Shown here piece after piece: positions 1-13,600 of a DNA stretch of 64,000 bases (within the stretch, counting starts at the first letter, position 1; each line of letters opens with the position of its first letter). The notes under the pieces were generated by a model, which did no database searches, had not been told where the DNA came from, and worked only from the letters and a program-made list of their open reading frames with translations. Both the position numbers and the translations under genes were made by a program. This stretch comes from Temnothorax longispinosus (lineage: Eukaryota; Arthropoda; Insecta; Hymenoptera; Formicidae), in the NCBI RefSeq assembly GCF_030848805.1, contig NC_092360.1, positions 6,324,001 through 6,388,000 of the forward strand, read 5' to 3'.

Positions 1-1038
1 GTGTAACAAAATATTACGCGAAACTAGCAATTGTCTAACTTAAACAAGGAATGAAACGGGTATAATTTCGGTGATTTCAATTTCCCGTACTGTAGATATC
101 AAGAGACACAGTCGTGTCTCGCGCCAAGTCACGGCCAGCAAACAGCGAGGCGGAAACGTGTATACTTATATGCAATTCGCCTAGTTCAGAGTACTTTAAA
201 TTATCTTAGAGTAATGCCTGGACCGACCGAGTTCCTAATATTTGGAAAAGATCCTTACGCCGACCGTTGCATTTACATTGTCGCGATAATACATAGGGAT
301 CAATATCACGCGTTTGTGGCATCCGAACTCGGCGGAATAATACCGGTTTCAATTCCTGTATTCAATTATTATTTATATTCGGAAAATACTCAGATATATA
401 GTGTAGGTTTATCCGCGTTATATTTACTTACTAAATTGAAAAGGCTCATTTCTCTCTACTCGAGACTGTCAATCTGTAATCAGGGCTTGTAATCAAATGT
501 TGTTTTAAATAAAACTAATTCCGAGGACGTTCACAATTTTACACTCTAGGTTTTTTAAATCTTCAAATTATAATTGTATGTATTTTTATAATTATGACAT
601 GAAGTAACCAATTGTTTACACCACAATTGCAGTACTTGTAATTATATTGAAATACCTAAGTTTTTGATGTATAGATTGTATCATTTTATCAGTCATTTGA
701 CTGCTGTGTAGTACGCACGCACACACACGCACACGTATTTATAAATTTCTGCGTTAAACGTGGAAAGCGAGAACAAATATTTTATTATTGCAAATCAATT
801 TGTAGACATCTATTTGTAAGATTTTTCGCGACATTTTACTTGTATATATCTTCGATTATATGTGATGAATGATTATTACTCGGTTTAGTAAATTGCTTAC
901 GAGCCCTGATTATCAAGTGAATTGAATTAAGTTAAACTTGATATTTTGTGCAACCTTCGAAATATTAATTTGTTACTCTAAAAGGACGAAACATCAGCTA
1001 TTTTTTTATTTACACTTATAAAAATGCCAACATGTATA

Positions 1039-1455
1039 CAGGTGACCCTTGAATAACACGGTACTTGAATTGCACGGCGTCTCGAATCTTCTTAGCCGTA
1101 TTGCTCGATTCCGAACGTCGTACGTGACTCCTCTGCATATATCTGTGCGTCAGATCTACAATTTAAGCCGATTTCGCTATCTATAGACGGGTTCTCGTGG
1201 CAAGATACTCCCGGTGGGTTGCCATTACTTTTCGAGTCTCGAATAGCACGGTAAAAAATTGTGTCAGTCCTACTTTTCAAATTTTTTAGTTATTTTTTTT
1301 ATAATTCCTTGAAACTAAATGCTCAATTTTATATGGATCTGCACACAGTCTTGATTTACACGGTTTTCAATAACATGGAACGTGATCTTGTATGAACCTT
1401 AAGTCTCGAATAACATCAATAATACCAATAACACCAATTATTCGAAGATTACCTG
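1039..1455. mobile_element. pogo/Tigger-like MITE, 417 bp, TA target site
   Basis: The left end reads CAGGTGACCCTTGAATAA and the right end, reverse-complemented, CAGGTAATCTTCGAATAA. Both ends are flanked by TA, the target duplication of Tc1/mariner/pogo elements. The interior repeats a roughly 14-bp motif close to TYGAATARCACGG at least five more times in direct orientation (for example near 1080, 1233, 1352 and 1403), like subterminal transposase-binding sites. There is no transposase, so it is non-autonomous. The resemblance to Tigger/pogo ends is from memory. Confidence 0.7.
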
Positions 1456-4400
1456 TATATAAATATGGGAAGGATAGTATTAGTATTGAAGAGGGCGGCG
1501 AAAGTTCAACGCGAAACTTGCGTGTCTCGCGTTCGGAAACATGCTCCTCTCGCAGTGATAGAAATTTGCGAGAGATTGAGCGTGTTACTTTATTGTAAAT
1601 TTATTAATCGGCAACAAGCAACGGAACTTCATCGTGGAGCCACACTTGTGAATGTACTTAAATGTAATGTAATAACAAGGAAATTTTAAGATATTACATT
1701 GTTACGCAAGAACATTAACGAGTCGGATTAATATTGTTACGTAGCAACAAGTACAACCCCAAAACAAAGGGTCCACTCGCAATTAGATACAGAGATCGCA
1801 GATATTTGTCCGTTTTTGAACGTCTATAAATTTTTTATGTGAAAATCCGTTGGTCATCACGATTGTATCCGGTACTATGAAAGTACGTGCCTGCAAAACT
1901 GTAACGTGTCAAGCGTGAAAAACGTGCTAGCTTTTAGTTACCGTGATTTTTTTAGGGTCGATAGTGATTCGCATTGTACTGTCTTCTTGTTTTTTTTTTG
2001 TTTTTTTTTTTAATCTAAAATACAACGAATGTGTATACGGAATAAAACACAGGATTCCACCCGTCAGCACCGTACTCAGAGCCGAATCTCCTGTTGTGAT
2101 ATAACAGAGACGGGAGAAATTCGGGCTCTATCGTCACTTCAAGTATTAATTCGCAAATTCTGGAACTGGGCAATATATTCATATTATATTATAGCATAAA
2201 GAAATTGGTGATTATTAGTTACTAAAGGATCTCACGCATTATTCCTCTATGTATGTTCTCGAACGTTTTTACTCGTTACTGAGTTCTTCTTTATATATAC
2301 CATTGCATGTTATCACGTATCATTTTCGGAAAGAGGGAGATATCCCTATTGCGATAATATCAAGTATCGCATAGCATAATATAATTCTTGTGATGGAATA
2401 AATATACTTATAATTTAAATAAATAATGGAATTATTTAAATTACACGGTGTATTTTTCATGTTCATTCGTATTGGCTTTGCGTAACTTTTATTCGACTAG
2501 CGAACAAAGATATCTCTAATAATCGTAAACAACATTAAATATATAACTTAACGTGAAGAAGCGTACGCAGAGATGAGCTCAATGTCAAAAGTAATGATTG
2601 AAATATATCACTAATAGTCTAAATGCAAAATTAGAAATTAAATATACAATTATTACGTGTATATAAAAAGAGTTGCGTTATAAGTGTTAATTAGTGATCA
2701 CTACATCTGTGATAATTGTAGAGTTAGATGAGACAATCAGATATTACGACTGAATAGGGTAACAAGAATATATATATAGAAGTAACGTACAATCGGATAT
2801 ATACTTTATTGGTCCAGCTGTTTAACTACGTAGAACTATTTATAAAACTTTACAAAATGCTCAACGTGTTGCAATAAGGGAACCTTGCTTAGGTATATTT
2901 ACAAGGCAACGGAGTTACGCGATTTCTAACAATCGATTGACGACAAAGCTGTTATGCGATTAACGTGATTACCGCAGGTTCCTCGAGAACATCCATTACA
3001 ATTTCGTGATATTTCGGATTAAGATATTTTTCATCGTAAACGCAACGTGATTGTGCAAGTACCTCCAAGCTCGGATTTTGATCTAACTAGAAAAACTCGC
3101 TACACAAATCTCTCTCAAAATGTGAATATAAAATTGAACAAAATTTTTAATGTTATACAAAATCATTGTGAGGAACATTTAATTCTTCGTGCACCTATAT
3201 CGTAGACACATACACAATTAATTCTGAAATTAGGTCATCCTGAAAATTATAATCTTTAATATAAATGGTAATTTACGAATAAAAGTAGCATACAAATGAT
3301 CTCTTATTAGATTTTAATGATAATTTAATAATCATGATAGATTTAATAATGTAAAAAAAAAAGACACGTTTTGTATAATATATATTACGCGAGCAAAATG
3401 TACCATACAAAAGTATACCATGATATTATGAATTATGATATAGACATAAAAGTAATTTATAAATAGCGTCAAATTTGTGAATTTATTACTACCAGCATTA
3501 TTGACGTAATGGTTTCATTAATTTTGACAGTAATAAATTCATGAAAATGCATAACTTTTAAATTTACCCTTTTGTTTCCTTTAATTCTTTATGCACCTCG
3601 TTAAATCAAAATACATGTTTGTACATATAAAAAAAAAAAAAACGAAAAACTCCTAAATTATTTTTGTTCAAATATTTCTTGCTTTTACAAAATTTATTAG
3701 TAGTCAAAACATTATATGTTTCATAATTGCAGTACAGATAAACTACTATTAAAAATATTGTTAAACGATCAAATTGGTGCAAGGAGTGAAAATAATTCGT
3801 AAATCTTTTGAGTCTTATGTAACGAAATATTACGTTATGGCGACATAAGCGAATCCCATGATTTCTACCAAAATCGTTTACAGTCCGAGGTGAACTATTT
3901 GTCTACCGTGTAAAATTCGTTAACAAACGATTTAATGATCGCGAGAGATTAGGAAAAAATGTCCTATCGTTTACAAATGTCCCGACAGAACACGAAGACG
4001 TTTAATCTCGTCGATTAATTCGTAAAATTACCACATGCGATTTCTCCATTGCGTGCGTTCATCGAAAATCGAGACTCGATTATATCCTATAAAAATTGGC
4101 AGTATACAAACAATTCATCACATCAAAAGTTAATGTGTATATATATATATATTTTTTTTTTATATTAAAAAAGGTCTCGTAACGAACGTTAAGATTGGTA
4201 ACGTTTATGTTGATTCTTATATATATTGATTCAAAGAAATCGGATACCTTAATTGTTCAACGCGACTAAGAAATACTCTGTAACATTATAGACTACAACT
4301 TTTACGATCTAACAAACTCGCCGCTTGACACGCGTCGATAATTACACGTAGTAAAAACAGTTTTGCTCTAATGCAGGGGCACACGTTCTAAATTCTATCG

Positions 4401-5432
4401 TGCGAACTGCGGCACATCTGTGTCCAAAGGAGTTCACACCGTGAAATATCTTTTGCGTTATTTTTGCGGATAACGACGTGATAATGTAATACAATTTTAC
4501 ATGTAATAGAGAAAGTACGGACGTACAGCTATTTAAACGTGAAGAATGGAAACGACGAGAGATTTAGCTCTTCATTTACCTGATCGTTAAACGATATAAA
4601 TTATGTCTGGGGAACCTGACTTTGGCCCCGTATATCGTGCGCCCCTGCTCTAACAGCTTTAACTTCCTAATTTATATCACTTAGTGAACTCGGGAGAAAA
4701 AATCGTGGCCCACATACGGGCCAAGAATAGGGATTGCGTTAAAAAGAGAAAAAGGAAACGTGTAAGCTGAAAAGGATACGTTCTGATTGACTCTGATATT
4801 TCCCAGACGAGACGTCACGTGAATTGAAAATCGTTCGTTTCGTGAATCGGAGATTGTTCCACTTTTCAGAGATTGAATCAATACGGCGGTGCGTATTAAT
4901 TTAATTGGATTTCATTGTATATATATATATATATAGGAAATTCTATTCTCTGTAGACTTCCTTACGTAATAACACTGCCCAAACTATGACAAATTCAACT
5001 ACGAGTTCTATGTAATCTACATTACTTACTACTTTCTTACAGTCGGCAAACACCTTCGCGATACTTTCTACCGTTTCTCGACGATCGAAATCAACTGCGG
5101 CAAGGAGATGCGGCACGATGACTCGTATCGTGTGTAATGATTAATTTCGACATATAGCAAGGTGCGTCATACGAGAAAGTAGGAATAATTAAGTTACCGT
5201 CGTTAGCATCGTCGCTCACATTATTAGATACCTAGAGCACTTAATATTCAGGTACTAATTATGTTACCGTAAGGTGATTCGGGATTATAATTAGCTTTAC
5301 ACGCTGAATAGGAATAGAGCCGACATTTCGTGATAGCACATATAGCTAATACGCCGTAAACGGTTTTTTTTCAACGATGAATACGAATCGCGCGCGGATA
5401 CATAAAAATAAGAAGAGCACGGCTGTTTAACA

Positions 5433-5602
5433 TATTTTAATCCTGAATGAGAACATATATGCATATAGAATATATGCATATGTAAAATGACGTATTTTAA
5501 TCCTGACTGACAATGAGAATATATGTAAATGAAATTCCTTCATATATATATGTATATATAGATTCTTAAACAGGAATCTATACGTATATGTGAAAGAATT
5601 CC
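5433..5602. repeat. Short tandem duplication and AT-rich hairpin
   Basis: TATTTTAATCCTGA followed by a GAGAA-TATAT context occurs at 5433 and again at 5493. Beyond it, 5531-5565 and 5574-5602 form an imperfect inverted repeat (GATTC...GAATC around an 8-base loop, outer ends GAAATTCC/GGAATTC). The stem is about 30 bp with bulges. It could be a decayed fold-back element or simply AT-rich hairpin DNA; expression is unknown. Confidence 0.5.
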
Positions 5603-7197
5603 TCACAATCGTAAAGTCCCAATGTCTAATTGAACGAAAGCGAGAAATCTGCAACTAGGTACGCAAAGTCCATCGATTCGCCCTAATTTATTTACCTACC
5701 GCTCGCGAAGATCCCCTCGCGTGCGTCCGACCGGTTTTCGCTCGCTCGAAAAGCGTCCGCGCGATGTTTTATACCTATCAATATTTAACGATTACCTGCG
5801 GCGCGGGGCGTTTCCGGAGACCAGCTCCGTGCGCTGTACATATATTTCCATCTATCGAGAAATGACGCGTCTGCTTTTAATCACTTACAATTTACACGTG
5901 TGCGTGCACATATATGTACGTATATATATATATAAATGTCACGTCGAAATTCTATACGACAGGGAAGATATCAGTTTGTGAAATATTTGCGCAGCCGACT
6001 AATCGGACAGTTAACGTCAAAGTGGAAACGGATACGAACCTGCCGCGAATTCAGACTAAAACTCGATTCGTCCATTCGTCTCATTCGAAATGCAAATAAC
6101 GAGGGGATGCTCCAGGGCCAAGGAGGTGATCCGCGTTTAAGGATAATGCATTCAAAACTGTTCGCTATTCTCCGTCACGGGATGTGGATAACGACTCCGG
6201 CGACCCGCGCGAGAAGAGTCGAATGGAAAGGTATATTTATATAAATGAAATGAGGAAACCCATTCGACTATTCTTTCGCTGCAATCGTTAATCGTGTTTT
6301 TTCTAAAAAGAATAGGAATAGCATTCTTAAAGTTCTTCAAGGAAAAAGAACGAAATTTTGATTACGACTTGCCACGACTTCGCCGTTGAATGTGCGTTTA
6401 GCCAGCGGATAGTCGTTTCTTCGGCAGTTAATACTTGAAACAAGCGCGTCGACACGAATAAATACTTTCCTAATACGCGCGCAATACACTTCAATCTCGT
6501 CTATTCGATGGAGATTTGCTAGCTAATTCAATTCAATAGTCGATCGCTAACTAGGAGGACAACGTAGCAGGAATGTTTCTAAAGAGCGATGTTTAACTGT
6601 CATTCCTCCTTGATTTACGATCGCATGATCGTAGCCAACTCGCGCGCGCGCGCACGTACGACTTGCGCGCAATTATTTCCTTTTTCATGGCCACTATTTT
6701 ACTTCCCGCTTATGTTTGCAACTGCGCGCCGGCTTTTACGCTAATGGTCCCCAACCTTCCTTCAAGAGCCACCTTAAATTTTCCGGCAAATTAGACTTAC
6801 GCGACGGACGCGAGGAATAAGAAAAAAGGGGGAAGGTAAGCCAGCGGATGGTGTGTAATAATAAAACGTGATACAGCGCGACGTAAATTATAAAAAGAAA
6901 CGCGATCCTCTGCTCTTTCCCGATGCGATCCTACTTCCGGAGCGTGAGAAAGACAAGAAGGTAAAAAAGCTTTTACAGAAGCTTCCTGAGGCTTTTGTAC
7001 AAGTCTGAAATCAATATAACTGTTCATGCAGATCGCGTCTCGATGAAACGTGATAGCCGTGTCGCCGTTACTGACCAACTATACTGCAAACGCGAAATTT
7101 AAAATCCTAGGATGAAACGAACGTTGCCGAGCTCTCTGGTGCCCATTAGCCTAATATGACGCGCCGACAGGAGGGTCGTCGGGTGAATCCCATCGCC

Positions 7198-7643
7198 TTA
7201 CACGCTGGTGGTGATCTGCTCTATGACGGTGATGTCGCGGTGGCGACGCGGCCGGGTCCGGTACGGGTCCTGATGGCCGAGACCTTCCGGCACGCTCTTG
7301 CTGGGCCTTAACGGCGCGTGGTGAAACTGCGGATGGCAGTAGTGGTCGACGATCGGATGGTGGTCGTGCACCCGCTCGACGAAGTCGCGCTCGCGCATGC
7401 CGTCCTCGACGTCCAGCGGCACGTGGAGGGACTGCGACTTGGGCAGCCGGGGCCGCGGCGGCGGCGGGCACGCGCACGGCGGTGGCGGCGGCACGATGCC
7501 GAGGCTGGAGAGACGCGGCCCCGGCAAGACCGGCGACGCCGGCTGCCGTCCCCAGCCGACCAGGAAGAGGAGCGCCGCGCCGCACAAGGAACTCAGCGTG
7601 CACGCGTAGTAGCCCACCCGCGGGCTGCTCGCGTTCATGTAAC
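7198..7643 (-). CDS. MCT-like gene, terminal coding exon 9 (TM12 and C-terminal tail, residues 502-649)
   Basis: The acceptor CCCTCCCCCAG|GT joins the last base of exon 8 to give Gly502. TM12 is GYYACTLSSLCGAALLFLVG. The cytosolic tail has a proline-rich stretch (552-569, two runs of four to five Pro around CAC) and a histidine-rich stretch (594-610, seven His and one Cys). It ends in a basic segment and TTSV, followed by TAA at 7200-7198. The exon is strongly CpG-rich, so long frames also open on the plus strand; these have no supporting features. Confidence 0.93.
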
Positions 7644-10600
7644 CTGGGGGAGGGACGACGGAGGTGCGATTAAAAACGCCGTGTAATCTGTCGCGCGCGC
7701 CTTTCAAGGAGGGCGAAGGGTTGGGCGATGAAAGGGGAAGACGAGACCGGGATCTTGGTCTCGTCTCGCAGGGATAGGACACGGAGGTGGAACTTTATTT
7801 CCGAGAAATTATTTCTAAAGATTCTTAATAGTTTCGAAACCCAGCAAACACCGACTAACAGTGAAATTATATCGATATAATAATTTCCTACTCAACAATG
7901 TAACTGTTATGTGCAAATATATGCTATATTACAAATACATACATTTATATTATTGAGTAGGAAATTATAATATTGATGTAATGTGTCAGTATTAGTTGGT
8001 GCTTGCTGGGAAGGAAATTTGCGTGAAATTGGTACGTTGAATTTGACAGAGAGTTCTCTTCCATCGTCTCCGCTCTTTTAAATACACTAGAAATAATCTT
8101 ACGATAATGCTATTTTTGAAAACAATCTAATCTTGCAAATGGAAGGTCCGAAGAAAAAACGTTACGATCTTGTAGTTTGCAAGTTGTTTATTCTAAACAT
8201 GAGATTGTTTCTAAAATGGACCTTACGAATTATTACGAATCTCGGAAAATTAATGTCCTTGATTTGCAACGTCAATTATCAGATTAATGTCACTCGTCAT
8301 CGTCGTAACTGTTACTTAGATATTGTACGCTGATAATCTGATATATTTACAAGAAAAAAAAATTCATTTTATTAACTCATAAAATGGATTTTCCCTTAAA
8401 ACGCTGTTACATGCCGTTTTATTGTCTTTATACTTCTTAAATTTAACGTACAATTTCGCGTGGACAGTACTGTAGCAGCGGCGAGGAAATTCCGAAATTA
8501 CGAATTAATGAAATTTCAACGACTGAATTGTCGCTCCAGAATCCCCTTAAGCTCCTCAAAGTGACCGAAACTTGTAATTCTCGTAACGTAACAGTAACGT
8601 TCGTGTCTTACGAATATGCGTGACAGTTGTCATGCTTCCTTGAATATTCTCTCTCCGGAAAGGAGAGGCTAGAGGAGTGCATTTTCCACGTCCCGCACGT
8701 TATTATTATTAAGGACGCCGGCATTAAATTCATACACAGGGACCGTAAGACCATTAGTAGGGACGGATTTAGCGTGCGGGAGAGCGGATTTCGCCCACCT
8801 CGGTGGTTCTGAAGTTCTAATACTGTTGTACGGACGTTTGAAAGCATGAAGAATCTGCGTTTAGGAGTAAGTAACTACGCGCTTTATAATAGATACGATG
8901 CAAAGCCGGAGATATTATGTAGAAAGCGGTATTTAATGGCTGCGGTTACTTTGTGTAATATCCGTCGTCAACTGAACGTAAAAATTCGTCTCATATTATG
9001 CGAGAAAAAAAGAGAGAAATATAGACAGAATAAATATGTAAGGGTGTCTTCCTTTTCAAATTTAAGCTATAACATCGGCTTTTACAGAGAAAGAAAATTT
9101 ATTTTATACACGTAAATATACTTAAGCCTGTAAGTGTGAGCTTGCGTTTAGATAAGAAGTAAAAAGGTCGTTTTCACGTGACCCGTCGTAATGATCCTCG
9201 AAATAAATCAAGAATGACCCCCGAGGACCTTACACTGGGCACCAGCGTAGGTACCTAAAATTTCGTATTTCCTGCGCGTACCTGTGAGAGGAACTCCAAG
9301 AAGGATGGGTAGGGCTTCCGCGGCTTGCACCAAAGCCCACGATCTGGCGAAGTGTCTCGCACGCAGCCTCTCCAGGGCCAGCATCTTCAGGGAGTAGAGT
9401 GTGCCGCCGAGCGAGGCACCGTAGAGCGCGGAGGCCAGCACAAGTCCGTGGTAACCTTGCACGCTACCAAGCGCCACTTGAGCTACGGCTTTAAGCAGAG
9501 GGGAAACCTAATTCGAATCGATAATCCTTGAGGCGTGATCCTTGAATCTACAATTCCTATAGGTCGTTCGCGCGCAAAATTCGTGCAGCACGATTTCCCA
9601 GCTTGTGTTTCCCTCCTACGCGCAATTCCTCTCCCGAGTAAAGGCTTTTCTTACGTGTGCGCAAACTCACTTACTGAATGTCAAATCGACCTGTGTTTCT
9701 CTCGCACGACTCGAATCGTGCTCCACAATTTTGCCGGGTTCAATTTTCATTTGAAAGGGAGCTTTATTGCGGGGCCTTGTAGCGAAAAATAATATATTTA
9801 TATAGAGACACGAATAGCCCTTTTCGCAGTTATACGTCCCGATAAACTCAAGATCAAAGTAAAGAATCTACAGCAAAAACAGGATATAAATTCGGGAAAT
9901 TCCATATAAACGCTAAAGAGTATGAGATGAGATAGCTGGAAAAAAAATGCAACCGCGTTAGATCGCACGTTGCCATTGTCAACGCGATGGGACGCAAGCA
10001 TCTAGCAATTTGAACTTGTTTACGGTCAACTACGGGCATGTATGCGAAAGCGACCGCGAGATGTACTGACCAACCCCAATGAGTGCCGCTTGACAGAGAT
10101 ATTGCCTGGATACTAGGCACTGAGCGGAAGGTCTGACGATAACTACCCCCAAAGCCGCGCATCCGAGTGCCGCCGCCAGGCCCAGAAAGGTCTGTAGCAG
10201 TACCAGGGCGCTAGCCTCCAGTCCGTCCTGGTAGCCTTGCAGAGCCTGTAAGTGATGTTTCTCATTAAGACTGCGGGAAAGAACGCGCTATACGGATCGC
10301 TACGATAACGCGGACAATGACGCCGGTAACGACGCCCCGTCTAATATCGATTATCGAAATTGGCCCCGTCTATCCCCCCGAGATTACCCCGGAAATCGAG
10401 AAAATTAGGAAACTCGACGCTCGCTCGAATCTGCGTCATTAAACCCTTAGCGGAAATGCCACGTGATGTCAAATTGTCTCGCAACTTGACTTTCGGGTGC
10501 ATTTGATGAATATTCTATTGCCGACTGAAATAAAATGGCTCGGACGACTTTTCTCTTTTACGATCCGTGTATCAAAAAGTACCGGTAATTCTTTCTCTAT

Positions 10601-13600
10601 AAGGTACATTTATTACGGAAGAAGGAATTTCGAGGACGCATCGAAAGACAAAATTGATAACGCGAAATGGAATAAACCGTTCGTGACTTTTACCACGCCA
10701 CGCCGAGTCTCTGGAGAATAGCGACCGTCGGGAGAGACGTTATCAAAGAGGGAAATCCCTCTCAATCACCGAGTGCACTTACGATATAGAAGGCGGGGGT
10801 GTAAAGACCGAAACCGGCAGCACCGGCGGCCAGCATGAGCATTCTCACGGGACGTGATCCCAGAGGACTCAGATCGACCAACGGCTGCCTCGGTACCTTG
10901 GTCCCGGATTTCTTCTCTTTGACTTTGCCGCGCTGATTCTTTAGATGCAGGATGGCTCGCCGCTGAGGATGGTACAGCGAGGCACTCCGGTAAATCAGCC
11001 CCAGGAAGAAGGCCAACGAGAGCGCTCCGGTTACCGATTGAAGTCCCAGTCGCCAGCCCAGCTTCCTGCAGGTAGATACAGCACGATTACGATCGCGCAT
11101 CAGGAAACGCCGAATCAGCTGACGACGGTATACTGCCGGCTGAGTTTTTGCGCTCTCCGTTACGTCCCTTAGCTACGTTTTATATTACGAGTGAAAACCT
11201 GAAAACTACTGCACTTGCATTTCTGAGAGGAAATTTTCCGCGAGGCGTTTTTCCGCGTTGCAGGTACACTCGCCTTTTCACTCGCGAATCGTCTTCAAAC
11301 GTTAGAGAAAAATTTGTAATATTTCAATATTTAGCTGATTACGTTTGATACACGAAAATATAATTTGTTTGATACCTTGGAAATTACAGTAAAACTAAAA
11401 TACATTGTTCGTTAAATATTTAATTTATGATTCAAATATATCATGCTCCAGCATGAAAGTCGTTTAAATTATAATATAGATCACAACAAGAGATTGTGCC
11501 CGATTTTATCGTCGTTATCTCGGTGTGTAAAAATGAAGTACTTTTTTAATCAAAAAGATATAGATAATCTTATCAGAAAGTAATTTCGGAAAAATTTTCG
11601 CAAACAATTACTTTGAGCTAACGCGAAGTCAATGAACGATGAAGATTAACGACTAGATTTTTGAAGCTCAAACATACCATTACTTTCGTACGATTTCTGC
11701 AACTTATTACAAAAATTGTATAATAAAGTGACTTTTGATTTATGGCGCACGATGTTTCCAAATTATTTCGTTACTTCTTTTCGAGAAGTTATGAAATTCG
11801 CATTTAACGCGAGCGCATTGTCAAGCAGTATTGCCTTCGAGGAGAAACATCCATTTACTTTTGCTGTGTTATTTTCTTTCATCAGAACTTTATTAAAGAA
11901 ACGTTTAGAAAGAAGCGTTAAACCTGACAAGTTTTAATACTCTGCAAACATTTAACGATCTTTAATATTTTCACTGCGCAGTGCGAACGTTAGGAAGCTT
12001 TATTTATTTCATTATTTAGCGAAACAAAGTAAAAGTACAAACGAGGTAAAAATACTTGAGCCAGGTGACAGTTAAAAAAAAAAGTACGTAGACATACATA
12101 AACAAGTAGAGCATATGAATCGTCGACCGACAAATTATAAAGTTGGGATTAAGAGATAAAAAGCAATTTAAAAAAAATAAAAAAAAGGCCAATGCATCAG
12201 CACATTTAACTTTAGGCGAAATTAACCCGCTACGAAAACATAATTTTTTAAACACTCCCCCGTGTATATATATAATATAATTACAAAGTTAACTCTCTCG
12301 TCTGTTCCGGTTACTAAAAAATACAAAGACGTACTTTTCTAATAAATCATCTGTATTTTTTGGGATTTTTCTCTTCAAGTGGAATACATACAGACGCCGT
12401 ATTCTTCACGTTCAGCCGTTTGCACGTGAGAAAGGCGAGTGTTTGCAAATAATAGTGCGGCTCGCGAATAAGAAGATTAAAATAAGGGATAAAACTAAGT
12501 TTCTACGAAATGTATGTATTCAACATATTATATGTCGGTACGTGAGCGAAAGTTGCGCTTTAATCCTCCCTCGACGTAAAGATAATAAGATCTCCACCCG
12601 GATCTATGACTATTCATAATATATATCCGGTAGGTATACGTTTTTACATGGACACGAGCTGTTATCTTTGCGAGCGGAGCGGCTGAAATTTATTTTCCGA
12701 TACGCGCGCCTTCCCTCATTCGCGCGCTCCCTATCTCCCGCGGGTGGAAACGCATATTAAATGTTTATCATATATATTCCCGGGGTCAGAGATGATGACG
12801 GTTCGGTAACGTACGGCACGTGTAATAAACCGCCCGCCGCGCTGGCCACCCCCGCTCGGTCAGCCGGTCGATGCGTTCGATATGTTTGTGACAGAGACGG
12901 CGAATTATTCGGCAAAAAGCCGGCTCGCGGCACATTCGCGATTGAAGCGTTGTTTTAACGCTCGCGGGTTTGTCGTTATCACGGAATTTTATATAATGTC
13001 CGCGAAATCTTTTTTGCGTGCACCGCATTGCCGGATAATCGTGTACCGCGCCCCATCCGTCGTTCTATGCCATATGCGTACGATAAAGTTAAACTGTGTG
13101 TTGCATGCGGTATAATGGGGAAGGGTGAACAATTTATCACGTATCCGGCGTATATATATATTATAAATATTGCCCTGGAATTTACGGTAACGTAAAAAGG
13201 ATGATCGATTTCCAAGATAAGACACGCAATTCCGCGGAAATAAATTCTGTCCGGTTTAATTAAATTATTCTTTATAATTATTACTTCGCTCAAATAAATA
13301 TTATTGGGCAAATTGATGGGTCAAATCATATGAAATATGATGTGCAACAGAATGGGTAACGAATATGATGTGCAACGGGAATGAATATAGACATTTCGGC
13401 AGTTTATTGCGTGTAATTTAATTCGGTATGTATAATGTTTAATGAGTCGACAAAAATAATTACTGAATCGTGAAGAATAATGTTCGGCTATCTTTTTAAT
13501 GTACTTTTCACTGTAAATTAATGGATAATTCGTTGTTGAACTTTCATCCTTTGAGTTTGGAAAGAAGTGCCATTTGCTGCTTTGGAACGAGAAGGAGGAG

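Larger units (their letters stand above)
1..7197. other. 3' flank of the MCT-like gene; no other gene recognised
   Basis: AT-rich sequence with CpG-richer patches near 5.7-6.3 and 6.6-7.2 kb. It includes the 3' UTR of the transporter, whose end was not fixed. On the minus strand the first canonical AATAAA after the stop is at 5692-5687 and an ATTAAA is at 5881-5876, which would give a UTR of 1.3-1.5 kb; a nearer non-canonical site is equally possible. Also present are a MITE, (CA)n near 716-734, TA runs near 4137 and 4918, and a repeat/hairpin cluster at 5.4-5.6 kb. The remaining reading frames are short and unrecognised. Confidence 0.6.

Noticed and set aside
9854..10162. 102-codon minus-strand frame over exon 7
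   Set aside because: Out-of-frame reading of exon 7 running into the intron.
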